22,431 bases of DNA from positions 1 through 22,431 of the forward strand of contig CAIWGR010000201.1 of assembly GCA_903912275.1 (NCBI GenBank). The letters are read 5' to 3'. The notes under the pieces were generated by a model that saw only the letters and a program-made list of their open reading frames with translations, was not told where the DNA came from and made no database searches. How positions within the stretch are numbered: the first letter of the stretch is position 1; each line of letters starts with the position of its first letter. A program made the position numbers and the translations under genes. Source of the stretch: an uncultured delta proteobacterium (lineage in GTDB: Bacteria; Myxococcota_A; Bradymonadia; REDH01). Shown piece by piece: positions 15,649 to 22,431 of this stretch.

Positions 15649-17337
15649 CTAGCGCAGCGTGCAGAGGATGGCACCAAAGGGGCCGAGCGTTCCTGCATCC
15701 ACGCAGACGGTCGTGCCTTGGCAATCATAGCAGCTCTCACCGGTGCGGCAGTCTGCCGCGGAACTACAGCCGTTGCATCGACCCGTGGTGCTGAGGATGT
15801 CGAAGGTGCAGGTGGTCGAGCCGCCGCACGGCGCGTTGAATGGGTCGGAGCGGGTGGGAGCTCCGCCGCCTGGCGCGTTGCAGACCGAGAGGATGAAGCA
15901 GCTTCCGGTCGCCGTGTCGCAGGTGGCACCCTGACCGGAGTCGCCCAGCGTCTGCGCCTGCTGGATGCACTGCACATCGTCGACGCAGCCGCCCGTAGGC
16001 TGGTCGACACAGGCGCCCGTGCGGTCACAGGTCTGTCCCGTGGGGCAGGTACACGGGGAGCAGGCGCCGCGCACGCAGAGGTCGCTGCCGGCGCAGTCCG
16101 ACGCGGTGAGACAGTCGACGCAGAACCCTTCGACGCAGTATCCTGTCGCACCGCAGTCGGTGGAGGTCGTACAGGTGCCGCTCTGTGCGAGGCACTGTCC
16201 CGACGCTGTGCAGGTCTCTCCCGCAGCACAGTTGGCGGCCGAAACGCAGCCGACGCAGCGGCAGGCGATGGGGTCGAGCACAGGGGTGCCGCCGCTGCAG
16301 GAGCTGGCGTTGAGATTGCAGCTGGTGCATGAGCCCGTGGAGGGTGCGCAGAGCTGGCTGCCGGGGACTGCGGTGGTGCTGCAGGTATATTCCGATGCGC
16401 AACCGCCGCCCGTGCAGGTATCGAGGCAGACGCGTCCCGTGCCCAGCTGGGCGCAGACGGCGCCGGCGCCGCACTGGAGGTCGTTCAGGCAGGCTGCGCA
16501 GGAGGCGGTCGCGGGCCTGCAGTTGCCGGTATTGACCTCGCAGTACTGACCGTCGCTGCAGCCCTGCGCGTTGCAATCGTCGCAGCGGCCCGACTGGGGG
16601 ATACACTGCTTTCCGATGGTGCCGGAGAAGTCGAAGCAGGTGAAGCCGGTGCGGCAATCGGTGTTGGCGGTGCAACTCTGGCCACAGAAGCTGCCGGCGG
16701 CGAGCGTTACGCACTTTCCGTTCGTGCAGGCGGCGTCGCTCGTGCAGGCGGCGCAGAGGCTGCCGGCGGCGACGTTGTCCTGACAAAGGCCCGTCGCCCC
16801 ACTGCAGCTCTGGCCCGTGGCGCAGGTGACGCCGGAGCAGAGGTCGGTGGCGCCCGAACAGAGGCCCGTATCGGGATTGCAGGTCTGGCCCGTCGGGCAG
16901 GAGACACCCGCGCAGGGGTCGCTGACGGCAGCTTCACAAAGTCCGTTCGAAGGGTTGCAGGTCTGCTCCGCAGAGCAGGTCACACCGGCGCAGAGGTCGG
17001 CACCCGCGTAACAGACGCCCTGAATGCAGGTGGTTCCCGCCTCGCAGTCGCGATTGCCCTGACACTCCTCTGATGTGCACACACCGGGGGCGGCAGGATC
17101 AAAGCTCCCGTCGCTGCCGAGGAAGGCACATGACTCCTGAAAGCCGGCGGTGAGTTCGTTCGCACACCCCTCGTCACCCGCACAGGCGAAGACGGCGCAG
17201 TTGCCGTTATCGCAGACCTTGCCGCGGTCGCAGTCTGTGCTCGTCGTACAGGCAGGGTCGCTGCTGCAGGCCGCGAGGCCTGACGAGAGAATCAGAACGA
17301 CCAGTGCAAACATCTGATGAATCGAACGAATCTGCAT
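15649..17337 (-). CDS. Cysteine-rich lipoprotein with Dickkopf-like repeats
   Basis: A 562-residue predicted lipoprotein. The ATG at 17337 is preferred over an upstream in-frame start at 17463 because GAGG lies six bases before it and a type II signal peptide follows directly (hydrophobic 9-23, lipobox LAAC, lipidated Cys24). About 80 cysteines, close to 15% of residues, are arranged in repeats of the form C-x4-D-C-x2-G-x2-C-x4-C (for example CTTSTDCDRGKVCDNGNC), as in Dickkopf N-terminal-like and related Cys-rich modules common in myxobacterial surface proteins. Three near-identical units of 21-26 residues lie at 114-185. It is probably a disulfide-stabilised outer-surface protein for adhesion or interaction; no enzymatic motif is seen. 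Confidence 0.85.
   Translation of the reverse strand: MQIRSIHQMFALVVLILSSGLAACSSDPACTTSTDCDRGKVCDNGNCAVFACAGDEGCANELTAGFQESCAFLGSDGSFDPAAPGVCTSEECQGNRDCEAGTTCIQGVCYAGADLCAGVTCSAEQTCNPSNGLCEAAVSDPCAGVSCPTGQTCNPDTGLCSGATDLCSGVTCATGQSCSGATGLCQDNVAAGSLCAACTSDAACTNGKCVTLAAGSFCGQSCTANTDCRTGFTCFDFSGTIGKQCIPQSGRCDDCNAQGCSDGQYCEVNTGNCRPATASCAACLNDLQCGAGAVCAQLGTGRVCLDTCTGGGCASEYTCSTTAVPGSQLCAPSTGSCTSCNLNASSCSGGTPVLDPIACRCVGCVSAANCAAGETCTASGQCLAQSGTCTTSTDCGATGYCVEGFCVDCLTASDCAGSDLCVRGACSPCTCPTGQTCDRTGACVDQPTGGCVDDVQCIQQAQTLGDSGQGATCDTATGSCFILSVCNAPGGGAPTRSDPFNAPCGGSTTCTFDILSTTGRCNGCSSAADCRTGESCYDCQGTTVCVDAGTLGPFGAILCTLR
16783..16998 (-). repeat. Three tandem cysteine-rich units inside the lipoprotein
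   Basis: Residues 114-134, 140-160 and 165-185 share the pattern D-x-C-[AS]-G-V-[TS]-C-x4-Q-[TS]-C-x4-G-L-C, with four cysteines per unit and four or five linker residues. Similarity at DNA level (period about 75-78 bases) suggests tandem duplication. Confidence 0.85.
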
Positions 17338-17396
17338 CGTCTGCCTCGCAACAGGAGAGCCGCGGCTCCCCGAGAATCTTAGCCTTTCAAACGGAC

Positions 17397-17424
17397 ATTC
17401 TACCTGTCTGCCGCACAACTGCAA
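17397..17424 (-). promoter_or_regulatory. Candidate promoter of the cysteine-rich lipoprotein gene
   Basis: On the minus strand TTGCAG (17419-17424) and TAGAAT (17397-17402, five of six -10 bases) are separated by 16 bases. The leader would be about 53 bases. The -35 is weak. Confidence 0.4.
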
Positions 17425-17525
17425 CCCGAAGTCTTTGAACGCTTCCGCGGGCCTCTGACGCACTTGCTGCTTGACACCCGACGCAATCCCTCGCAGTTGG
17501 CAGCATCTTTCGGAGAGGAACCCAG

Positions 17526-18395
17526 ATGCGCAGTCTGCTTCGCGACGGCCTCCGTCGCGTCATGGAGCGTCCCGCCAGGCACGCCAACGGAAATCACCAC
17601 GCGACGGTGATTGCCATCGCCTCGCAGAAGGGCGGCGTCGGAAAGACCACCACCGCGGTCAACCTCGCTGCGGCCTTCGCTACGGTGCACAAGCGCAAAG
17701 TCCTGCTCCTCGACCTCGACCCGCAGGGCCATGTTCGTGCCGCACTCAGCGCCCTGCTTCAGCCCGGCGGCGGCGCCATCTCCACCGTCCTGCTCGACGA
17801 GCGTGGCGACGCAGACCTGCTCGACATCGTCGTCCCGACACGGCTTCATGGGCTCGACATCACCTCCGCAGACACCAGGCTCGCCGAGACAGAGTCCATC
17901 GTCGGTTCGCGCATCGGAAAGGAGATGCTGCTCCGCGACGCCCTCCGCGTCGCGCGGACCCATTACGACCTCATCCTGCTCGACTGCCCGCCAAACCTCG
18001 GCAACCTCTCCGTTGCGGCGCTGACGGCTGCAGACCTCGTGCTGGTCCCCTGCGACCTCTCGCCGCTCGCCGTGCGCGGCGTCGAATCGCTCATCCGGAC
18101 ACTCTCCACCATCGGAACCCGGCTCAACCCGTCGCTCGACCTCGCCGGCATCGTTCTCACCCGTGTCGACACCCGAAACGGGTCGCTCAACGACACAGTC
18201 CTTGCTGAACTCTCCGGACAGTTTGCAGAGGCAATCCTGCCCGTCCGCATCGGGGTCACCACGAGCCTCGCCAAGGCACAGTCCGTGGGGCTCGACATCT
18301 TCTCGCACGACAAGAATTCGCGCGGCGCGAAGAGCTACCGTGACCTCGCTGCGTTGCTGTTCGAGCGCCTTCACCCAGCCTCCCGCAACGCATGA
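17526..18395 (+). CDS. ParA/Soj-family P-loop ATPase (orphan)
   Basis: A 289-residue ATPase. The ATG at 17526 follows GAGAGGA. Residues 1-25 are a basic, variable leader. The deviant Walker A KGGVGKTT (35-42) has the signature Lys35 and P-loop Lys40; the Walker A' region is DLDPQGH (63-69), and a Walker B-like LILLDCPP lies near 153-160. These are hallmarks of ParA/Soj/MinD dimerising ATPases, which form gradients on DNA or membrane to position cargo. There is no N-terminal helix-turn-helix and no ParB gene or parS-like site beside it. Its stop overlaps the next start by four bases (ATGA), so it is co-translated with a secreted peptidase. It could be a cargo-positioning ParA rather than a chromosome partition protein (inference). 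Confidence 0.9.
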   Translation: MRSLLRDGLRRVMERPARHANGNHHATVIAIASQKGGVGKTTTAVNLAAAFATVHKRKVLLLDLDPQGHVRAALSALLQPGGGAISTVLLDERGDADLLDIVVPTRLHGLDITSADTRLAETESIVGSRIGKEMLLRDALRVARTHYDLILLDCPPNLGNLSVAALTAADLVLVPCDLSPLAVRGVESLIRTLSTIGTRLNPSLDLAGIVLTRVDTRNGSLNDTVLAELSGQFAEAILPVRIGVTTSLAKAQSVGLDIFSHDKNSRGAKSYRDLAALLFERLHPASRNA

Positions 18396-19321
18396 CGCGC
18401 GCCATGCTCCATGGGGCTGCCCTGCTCCTGCTTGTCGCCGCAACGCTCGTCGGCCGACCCGCCGCAGCGGCGCCACTGTCGGGCAACATCGACGATCTCC
18501 TTGCGCCTGCACCCGCTCCCTGCGGAGACGCAGTGAGCTGCCTGCACGCCGCGCTCGACCGCTCCTCCACGGGCATCACCAACCCCGAGGACGCGCTCCC
18601 CGCAATGCGCTCCGGAGGGCCGCGGACAGACGCCCTCACCGGTGCCTGGCTCATCGTCGATGAGGCGCTCAACCTCGCACGGCTGGAGGTCGCACCAGAG
18701 GCCGACCCGCGTCCTGTCAGCATCCAGCGCCGGCTCGCCGCCGAGAACCGAAGCGAGGTCAAGCCCGGTGAACTCCGGCTCTACTCCGTCAACACCCGCG
18801 AGCGGGCTCGCATCCAGCTCTACGACCGCGCAGGACGCATGACGCAGGATGCGGTACGCCAAGCGTCGCATCTGTTGCGCGATCAACGAAACCATCGAAC
18901 CCGCTCCATCGATACGCGGCTGCTCGAGATGCTCTATCTGGTAGGCCAGCACTTTGACGCTGAGCTGCGCGTGGTGAGCGGATATCGAACCCGCTTCCTC
19001 AACGCCACCGAGGGCTCGAGACACGGTCAAGGGCGGGCCTGTGACTTCAACATGCCCGGCGTCTCGCTGCAGGAGATCACGGAGTTTGCCGAGGCCACCT
19101 TCGCGCGGGTGGGCGTCGGCGTCTATCCCCACAGCGGCTTCGTCCACCTCGACGCGCGGGAGTCGACCTATCTGTGGGTCGATGTCTCCAAATCGAAGAA
19201 GTCGAAGTACCGCGCTCGTCCGGTGCGCGACCGTGTCTCCATCGCAAAGGACCCGACGATGCACGGGCCACACATCAACGAAGAACTGCTCTACCAGCCC
19301 GTGGGAGCCGAGCTCGACTAG
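18392..19321 (+). CDS. Secreted M15/DUF882 (YcbK-like) zinc peptidase
   Basis: A 309-residue exported protein. Residues 1-26 are a Sec signal peptide (hydrophobic AALLLLVAATLV, probable cut near AAA-APL). A variable region (27-165) precedes the peptidase domain (about 170-265): VVSGYRT (194-200), SRHGQGRACDF with His211 and Asp218, and GVGVYPHSGFVHLD with His252 and Asp254. These are the zinc ligands and catalytic region of the D-Ala-D-Ala carboxypeptidase-like M15 fold. Family members act on peptidoglycan peptides in the periplasm. The gene is translationally coupled to the ParA-like ATPase, and its stop interlocks (CTAG) with that of the convergent pseudokinase gene. The peptidoglycan substrate is inferred from family, not proven. 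Confidence 0.88.
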   Translation: MTRAMLHGAALLLLVAATLVGRPAAAAPLSGNIDDLLAPAPAPCGDAVSCLHAALDRSSTGITNPEDALPAMRSGGPRTDALTGAWLIVDEALNLARLEVAPEADPRPVSIQRRLAAENRSEVKPGELRLYSVNTRERARIQLYDRAGRMTQDAVRQASHLLRDQRNHRTRSIDTRLLEMLYLVGQHFDAELRVVSGYRTRFLNATEGSRHGQGRACDFNMPGVSLQEITEFAEATFARVGVGVYPHSGFVHLDARESTYLWVDVSKSKKSKYRARPVRDRVSIAKDPTMHGPHINEELLYQPVGAELD

Positions 19322-20781
19322 CGCCCCGTCGTCATCACGAGAAGCAGGACGAGCAGCGCGAGGGCAATGAGCAGCACCACGACAATCACGGCCTTGGCGC
19401 CCGAGGGGATGCCGGAGCCGGATTGCAGCGCCTGTGCCTCGCGCTCCGCGAGATGGTCGGTGAGGCTGGATGCATCGTCGCCCACATCGAACCAGTCTCC
19501 TCCGGCATCGTTGCGCCAGGTGGAAGACTCGCTGCCGACCCGCGCGGGAGGCTCGCTCGGAGCCTCCTCGTCTGCGACCGGCGGGGGCGTCATCTTGGAG
19601 ACAAATCCAGCGGTGGTCGGAGTAACAGCCGCTGCGGCGATGACACTCTCTCCCTCGAGCGGGGCAGACGGCGAGGCCGGGGCGATGGGTGAGCGCGGAT
19701 CGGTGTCCTCGACGACCGGAGAGGCCTCCACCTTAAGTGCGGGTTCGGACGGCGGCGCTGTATCGAGGTTCACGACAACCAGCGGCGCAGCTGTCTGCGT
19801 CCTCGCCTTCTTCTTGATGGTCGCCATCTGGCCGGTCTGCCGCAAAGAGGGCGGAGCAGGCGCGATGCTGGATTCGAGCGCTGCAACGAAGGAGCCGCTG
19901 ATGGCCTCAATGCCGGCGCCGCTGGAGGTTCGCGCCCCCACATCCGATACGGAGTGCTCGTCAGAGAGCGCCGCACGGAAGGCCGCCACCGAAGCGAAGC
20001 GCTGCTGCGGGTCTTTCTGGAGCGCCGTCGTGATGGCGTTCTCGATGGCAGGGCTCAGCTTGACGGAGGCCTTCGCAAGCGCGACCGGGAGCGGCTGCTC
20101 CGCCATCTGGCGTCGAAGCGTCCGGGTCGCGGAACTCGACGCGAAGGGGCTGACGCCGGTGACCATGTAGTAGAGGATCAGGCCGACGACGTAGATGTCG
20201 GAAGCAACGGTGGGGGGCTGCCCCTCAACCTGTTCTGGCGAGAGGAAGGCCGGCTGGCCGACAAACCGCTCCGGCGATTCCGTGACCACCTTGAGCGGGT
20301 CGGAGACGCTGTAGAGGAGATGCTGGCAGGGGTCGGTGACCATCACACCGTCGGCGCTCAGCCCATGCGTGAGGAGCACCTTGTTGGGGGTGAGCGCGCC
20401 GTGGGCGCCGACCTTCGCGTGAAGATCCTCGAGCGAAGCAAGAATGCCGAGGCAGATCTCGCTTGCCTGGTCACCGGAGAGCCCCTTCTTGACGCTCACG
20501 ATGGAGGTCAGCGAGGCGCCATCCACCCACTCGGTGGCCTGGCGCGCCTTCTGATCCGACATCTCGAGCGCAAGCAGCCTCGGCGAGCGTGCGGAGGGCG
20601 TCGCGATAAGTCGCTCAACCACCTCCCGGTACTTCTCGCGGCCTGGAGCGTCTGCCAGGGTCCATGCGTCGAACTCCTTGAGCGCGATCTGACCTGCAAA
20701 ACCCGCGAGCTCGCAGACATGCACTTCGCCGAGTTCGTCCCGACCAACGCTACGGATTTTCTGGAGGTTTTCGAGATTCAA
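19318..20781 (-). CDS. Tail-anchored Ser/Thr protein kinase-like protein, predicted pseudokinase
   Basis: A 487-residue protein. The TTG at 20781 is the start that includes the full kinase N-lobe; AGG lies nine bases upstream. The kinase fold spans about 5-275: degraded glycine loop (SVGRDELGEV), Lys35 in IALKEF, SPE (181-183) in the activation segment and D195 in SDIYVVG. The catalytic HRDLKPEN is HGALTPNK (127-134), so the catalytic Asp, the following Lys and the Mg-binding Asn are all changed; DFG is DPC (150-152). Phosphotransfer is therefore unlikely, though nucleotide binding is possible. Residues about 280-460 are a Pro/Ala/Ser-rich linker. A single hydrophobic helix (about 462-483) close to the C-terminus makes it tail-anchored, with the kinase domain in the cytoplasm. 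Stop codons interlock with the M15 peptidase gene. Confidence 0.88.
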   Translation of the reverse strand: MNLENLQKIRSVGRDELGEVHVCELAGFAGQIALKEFDAWTLADAPGREKYREVVERLIATPSARSPRLLALEMSDQKARQATEWVDGASLTSIVSVKKGLSGDQASEICLGILASLEDLHAKVGAHGALTPNKVLLTHGLSADGVMVTDPCQHLLYSVSDPLKVVTESPERFVGQPAFLSPEQVEGQPPTVASDIYVVGLILYYMVTGVSPFASSSATRTLRRQMAEQPLPVALAKASVKLSPAIENAITTALQKDPQQRFASVAAFRAALSDEHSVSDVGARTSSGAGIEAISGSFVAALESSIAPAPPSLRQTGQMATIKKKARTQTAAPLVVVNLDTAPPSEPALKVEASPVVEDTDPRSPIAPASPSAPLEGESVIAAAAVTPTTAGFVSKMTPPPVADEEAPSEPPARVGSESSTWRNDAGGDWFDVGDDASSLTDHLAEREAQALQSGSGIPSGAKAVIVVVLLIALALLVLLLVMTTGR

Positions 20782-20808
20782 TGTCTGAGCCTACCTGTGA
20801 CCCGCTCT

Positions 20809-20942
20809 GGGGAGGCGCTCCCCCTAGACGACTGCAGAGTGAGTTGCCACGAATTTAGATGTTTCGGAAGCGCGATGGGTGCGCTCGAGCTGGTCGGATG
20901 GTGCGCCGGCAGCACCAACCCATTCGCAGAGGACGCCTCTGC
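20809..20942. promoter_or_regulatory. Three perfect inverted repeats in a divergent intergenic region
   Basis: The 239-base gap between the pseudokinase and yhbY genes holds GGGGAG/CTCCCC (20809-20823, loop GCG), TGGTGC/GCACCA (20899-20917, seven-base loop) and GCAGAGG/CCTCTGC (20926-20942, loop ACG). None has a T-run. The first lies in the pseudokinase 5' leader. They may be operators or leader structures; no protein-coding gene is visible here. Confidence 0.4.
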
Positions 20943-21020
20943 TTGTGCCTCTGGCCTCAACCCACTACCAGACGCCCCCCCGCGCCGCCTTCGCGGCCCT
21001 CTCTATCCTGAGCAAACTGT

Positions 21021-21461
21021 ATGTCCGACACCCCTGAAGAGAACACCGCCGAAGCGGTCGAAGCGACGCCGGCTCCCGAGGCCGCGCTCCCCGATCCGGA
21101 GGTCGAGCGGCTGGAGGCTGCCGTTGCCGGCATGGCGCGCGGTGCGCTGATTCTCAAACTCAGCCCGAAGCGGACAGCGCTGCATCGCGAAAAGCTCCGC
21201 CGGCTGGCACACGAGGTGAAGCCGATCGTCATGGTGGGCCGTGCCGGGCTGAGCGACGGTCTCGTGGCTGCGATTCGCCGCGGTCTACTCGACCATGAGC
21301 TGATCAAAGTAAAGCTGCTCGACGCGGCACCCGTGAGCCGCGAAGCTTTCGCGCTCTGGGTTCACGAGAAGACCAAGGCCGACGCGATCGCCTGGGTGGG
21401 GCGTACCGTCATCTTCTACCAGCGGCATCCTGAGAAGCAGAAGATTCACCTGCCGGGATGA
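21021..21461 (+). CDS. yhbY: YhbY/CRS1-YhbY (CRM) domain RNA-binding protein
   Basis: A 146-residue protein. Residues 1-40 are an acidic Ala/Glu/Pro-rich extension absent from E. coli YhbY (97 residues). Residues about 48-146 form the CRM domain: LSPKRTALHREKLRRLAHEVKP, then the conserved loop GRAG (73-76, usually GKxG) in VMVGRAGLSDGL, the LIKVKLLD strand, and the C-terminal IFYQRHPEKQKIHLPG. Family members associate with pre-50S ribosomal particles and take part in ribosome maturation (family knowledge). The start ATG at 21021 has no strong Shine-Dalgarno. A short run downstream shows no terminator. Confidence 0.92.
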   Translation: MSDTPEENTAEAVEATPAPEAALPDPEVERLEAAVAGMARGALILKLSPKRTALHREKLRRLAHEVKPIVMVGRAGLSDGLVAAIRRGLLDHELIKVKLLDAAPVSREAFALWVHEKTKADAIAWVGRTVIFYQRHPEKQKIHLPG

Positions 21462-21708
21462 GGATGTTGCGACCCCCTCCCGGGCGCGAGAACGGGCAAC
21501 CTGTTCAACGCAAAGTCCCGTTGACGGTCGGTAGAGAGGAGGCTAGCCGCAGAATTCGCTCAGACTTCGGTTCGTGGCGAGAGAGTGTCGGCGAGATGGA
21601 GGAACTGCAGTCCCCATCGCGCATCCAGAACGCCTCTCTTCGACCCTTTCCCGCAGTAACTGAGCCATCTGGACCGCGTTGACGCAGCAAGATTTTCTAG
21701 GAGGCTTC
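21462..21708. other. Gap between yhbY and the partial barrel gene
   Basis: No convincing gene is seen. A six-base inverted repeat TCAACG/CGTTGA (21505-21524) overlaps a TTGACG (21521-21526), which could be a -35 element, but no fitting -10 follows at 17 bases. A 74-codon frame starting in the yhbY stop (21458) was judged spurious. Confidence 0.4.
21699..21704 (+). promoter_or_regulatory. Consensus Shine-Dalgarno AGGAGG deciding a GTG start
   Basis: A perfect AGGAGG lies four bases before GTG 21709 and immediately precedes a frame that begins with a signal peptide. This fixes the start of the last gene, which lacks an early ATG. Confidence 0.75.
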
Positions 21709-22431
21709 GTGGCCTACTTTCGTCGTGTAGCTTTTGCCCTCACCCTTCTCTCGCCCGCCCTCGCGGTCGCGGATGAACTGGCGCCCGAGGGTTCCGGACA
21801 GCCTCAGCCGGCCGAGCCCATCAACGTTGAGGGCTCCGGCGTGGACGCAACGCCCGTTGCAGCCCCTGAATTCCAGCCTGCGCCCGCGGTAGAGGCGTCA
21901 CCTGCTCCGGCTGCCGAAATTGCGCCCGTTGTAGACGCGGCGACGGCAAACCTCGCAAGCGCCGCGACGAGCGCGACGATCAGCGCCCCCGACGTTACAG
22001 CCGCAGAGAAGTTGTTGCCCGTCGACATCACCGTCACGGCAGGCGTCCGCAGCTCGCTCGGCACCATCTTCCGGCCGGAGTTTGTCTCCAGCGGCGTGGT
22101 GACGAACACCTACTCGCTGAACGCAAGCTACAGCGTGAACGACGAGATCGGTGTGAGCCTCGATACAGGTATGACCACCTACCTCTCGAAGTATTCGGGC
22201 GGCTGCTACGGCAACCCCCTTCGCACGGTCTGCTTCTCGAGCCCGAGCCTGGGCGTGTCGTACAGCGGCTTCGAACTTGGCGACAGCGGCGCAAGCATCA
22301 GCTTCAGCGGCGGCGCGTCGGCGGGCATCACGCCCGACGACCTGTTCCAGCACCGGTACGGCGACCTGAGCCTCGGCACAGACCTCAGCTGGTCCTATGC
22401 CGACCTCAGCCTGAGCTACTCACTGGGCTAC
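21709..22431 (+). CDS. Secreted protein with beta-barrel-like C-terminal part (3' end outside window)
   Basis: The frame is open from GTG 21709 to the last base (241 codons) and continues beyond. Residues 1-21 are a Sec signal peptide (FRRVAFALTLLSPALAVA). Residues about 22-105 are an Ala/Pro/Val/Glu-rich low-complexity linker. From about residue 106 the chain is made of amphipathic beta strands (VDITVTAGVRSSLG, YSLNASYSVNDEIGVSLD, LGVSYSGFELG, LSWSYADLSLSYSLGY) with many Ser, Gly and aromatic residues, as in outer-membrane barrels. Two cysteines (GGCYG and TVCF, about 14 residues apart) could form a disulfide in a loop. No family is recognised. Part of the barrel lies outside the window. Confidence 0.8.
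   Translation, partial: MAYFRRVAFALTLLSPALAVADELAPEGSGQPQPAEPINVEGSGVDATPVAAPEFQPAPAVEASPAPAAEIAPVVDAATANLASAATSATISAPDVTAAEKLLPVDITVTAGVRSSLGTIFRPEFVSSGVVTNTYSLNASYSVNDEIGVSLDTGMTTYLSKYSGGCYGNPLRTVCFSSPSLGVSYSGFELGDSGASISFSGGASAGITPDDLFQHRYGDLSLGTDLSWSYADLSLSYSLGY

Noticed and set aside
15718..16549. Plus-strand frames antisense to the cysteine-rich lipoprotein
   Set aside because: The minus-strand frame has a lipoprotein signal peptide, a Shine-Dalgarno and regular cysteine motifs; plus frames are Ala/Gly/Arg- or Gln/Pro-rich shadows.
17471..17499. TTGACA as a promoter for the ParA-like gene
   Set aside because: The -35 is perfect, but the hexamer 17 bases downstream (CAGTTG) is not a -10, and no sigma-54 or extended -10 pattern fits.
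17526..18395. Chromosome partition locus (parABS)
   Set aside because: No parB gene and no parS-like inverted repeats were seen around the ParA-type ATPase in this window.
19954..21150. 398-codon plus-strand frame antisense to the pseudokinase and running into yhbY in another frame
   Set aside because: No domain; the kinase-like fold and YhbY motifs on their own frames explain the DNA.
21458..21682. 74-codon frame starting in the yhbY stop (ATGA overlap)
   Set aside because: The overlap looks like coupling, but the product is Arg/Pro/Ser-rich with no hydrophobic core or domain and the codon pattern is unlike neighbouring genes. Conservation in relatives would be needed to accept it.

Overview
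This is a high-GC (clearly above 60%) bacterial chromosomal segment, densely packed with genes, with strong C/G preference at third codon positions. The mix of genes suggests a Gram-negative, diderm, former deltaproteobacterial lineage, most likely Myxococcota (for example a Bradymonadales-like group). That mix is two lipoproteins, one of them very rich in Dickkopf-like cysteine motifs, a tail-anchored Ser/Thr pseudokinase, TPR and beta-barrel surface proteins, a plant/proteobacterial-type glutamate-cysteine ligase and an H-NS-family protein. The taxonomic call is inference; no rRNA gene is present.

Layout. (1) 1-1074: 3' part of a signalling protein with a degenerate GGDEF domain and a receiver domain whose phospho-acceptor Asp is Glu. 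(2) 1071-2729, minus strand: an H-NS-family nucleoid protein, then arsenite methyltransferase ArsM. (3) 3038-8572: a tightly coupled four-gene cluster (TPR plus YaiO-like outer-membrane barrel, membrane-anchored HEAT-repeat protein, processive family-2 glycosyltransferase, membrane-anchored protein of unknown family). It looks like a synthase-type exopolysaccharide or cell-surface glycan export system. Glutamate-cysteine ligase (8600-9955) follows. (4) 10142-13386: the conserved translation cluster rpsB-tsf-pyrH-frr, with a clear rho-independent terminator between tsf and pyrH. (5) 13441-17337: two convergent lipoprotein genes, one TPR-like and one extremely cysteine-rich. (6) 17526-19321: an orphan ParA-type ATPase overlapping by 4 bp a secreted M15/DUF882 zinc peptidase. 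(7) 19318-20781, minus: a tail-anchored protein-kinase-like protein lacking the catalytic Asp. (8) 21021-21461: YhbY-type ribosome-associated RNA-binding protein. (9) 21709 to the window end: a secreted beta-barrel-like protein cut by the window edge.

How parts work together. In the glycan cluster the glycosyltransferase would polymerise sugar at the inner membrane. The HEAT protein carries a C-terminal tail with two copies of a short FDELPPL motif and may act as scaffold, the fourth protein may act in the periplasm, and the barrel would export. The first two genes overlap by ATGA and the last two by GTGA, which argues for coordinated expression. The strongest candidates for new biology are this cluster, the doubly degenerate GGDEF/receiver protein that keeps an RxxD c-di-GMP inhibitory-site motif, the ParA-peptidase pair without ParB, and the tail-anchored pseudokinase. 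No tRNA, rRNA, CRISPR array, insertion sequence or prophage gene was seen.
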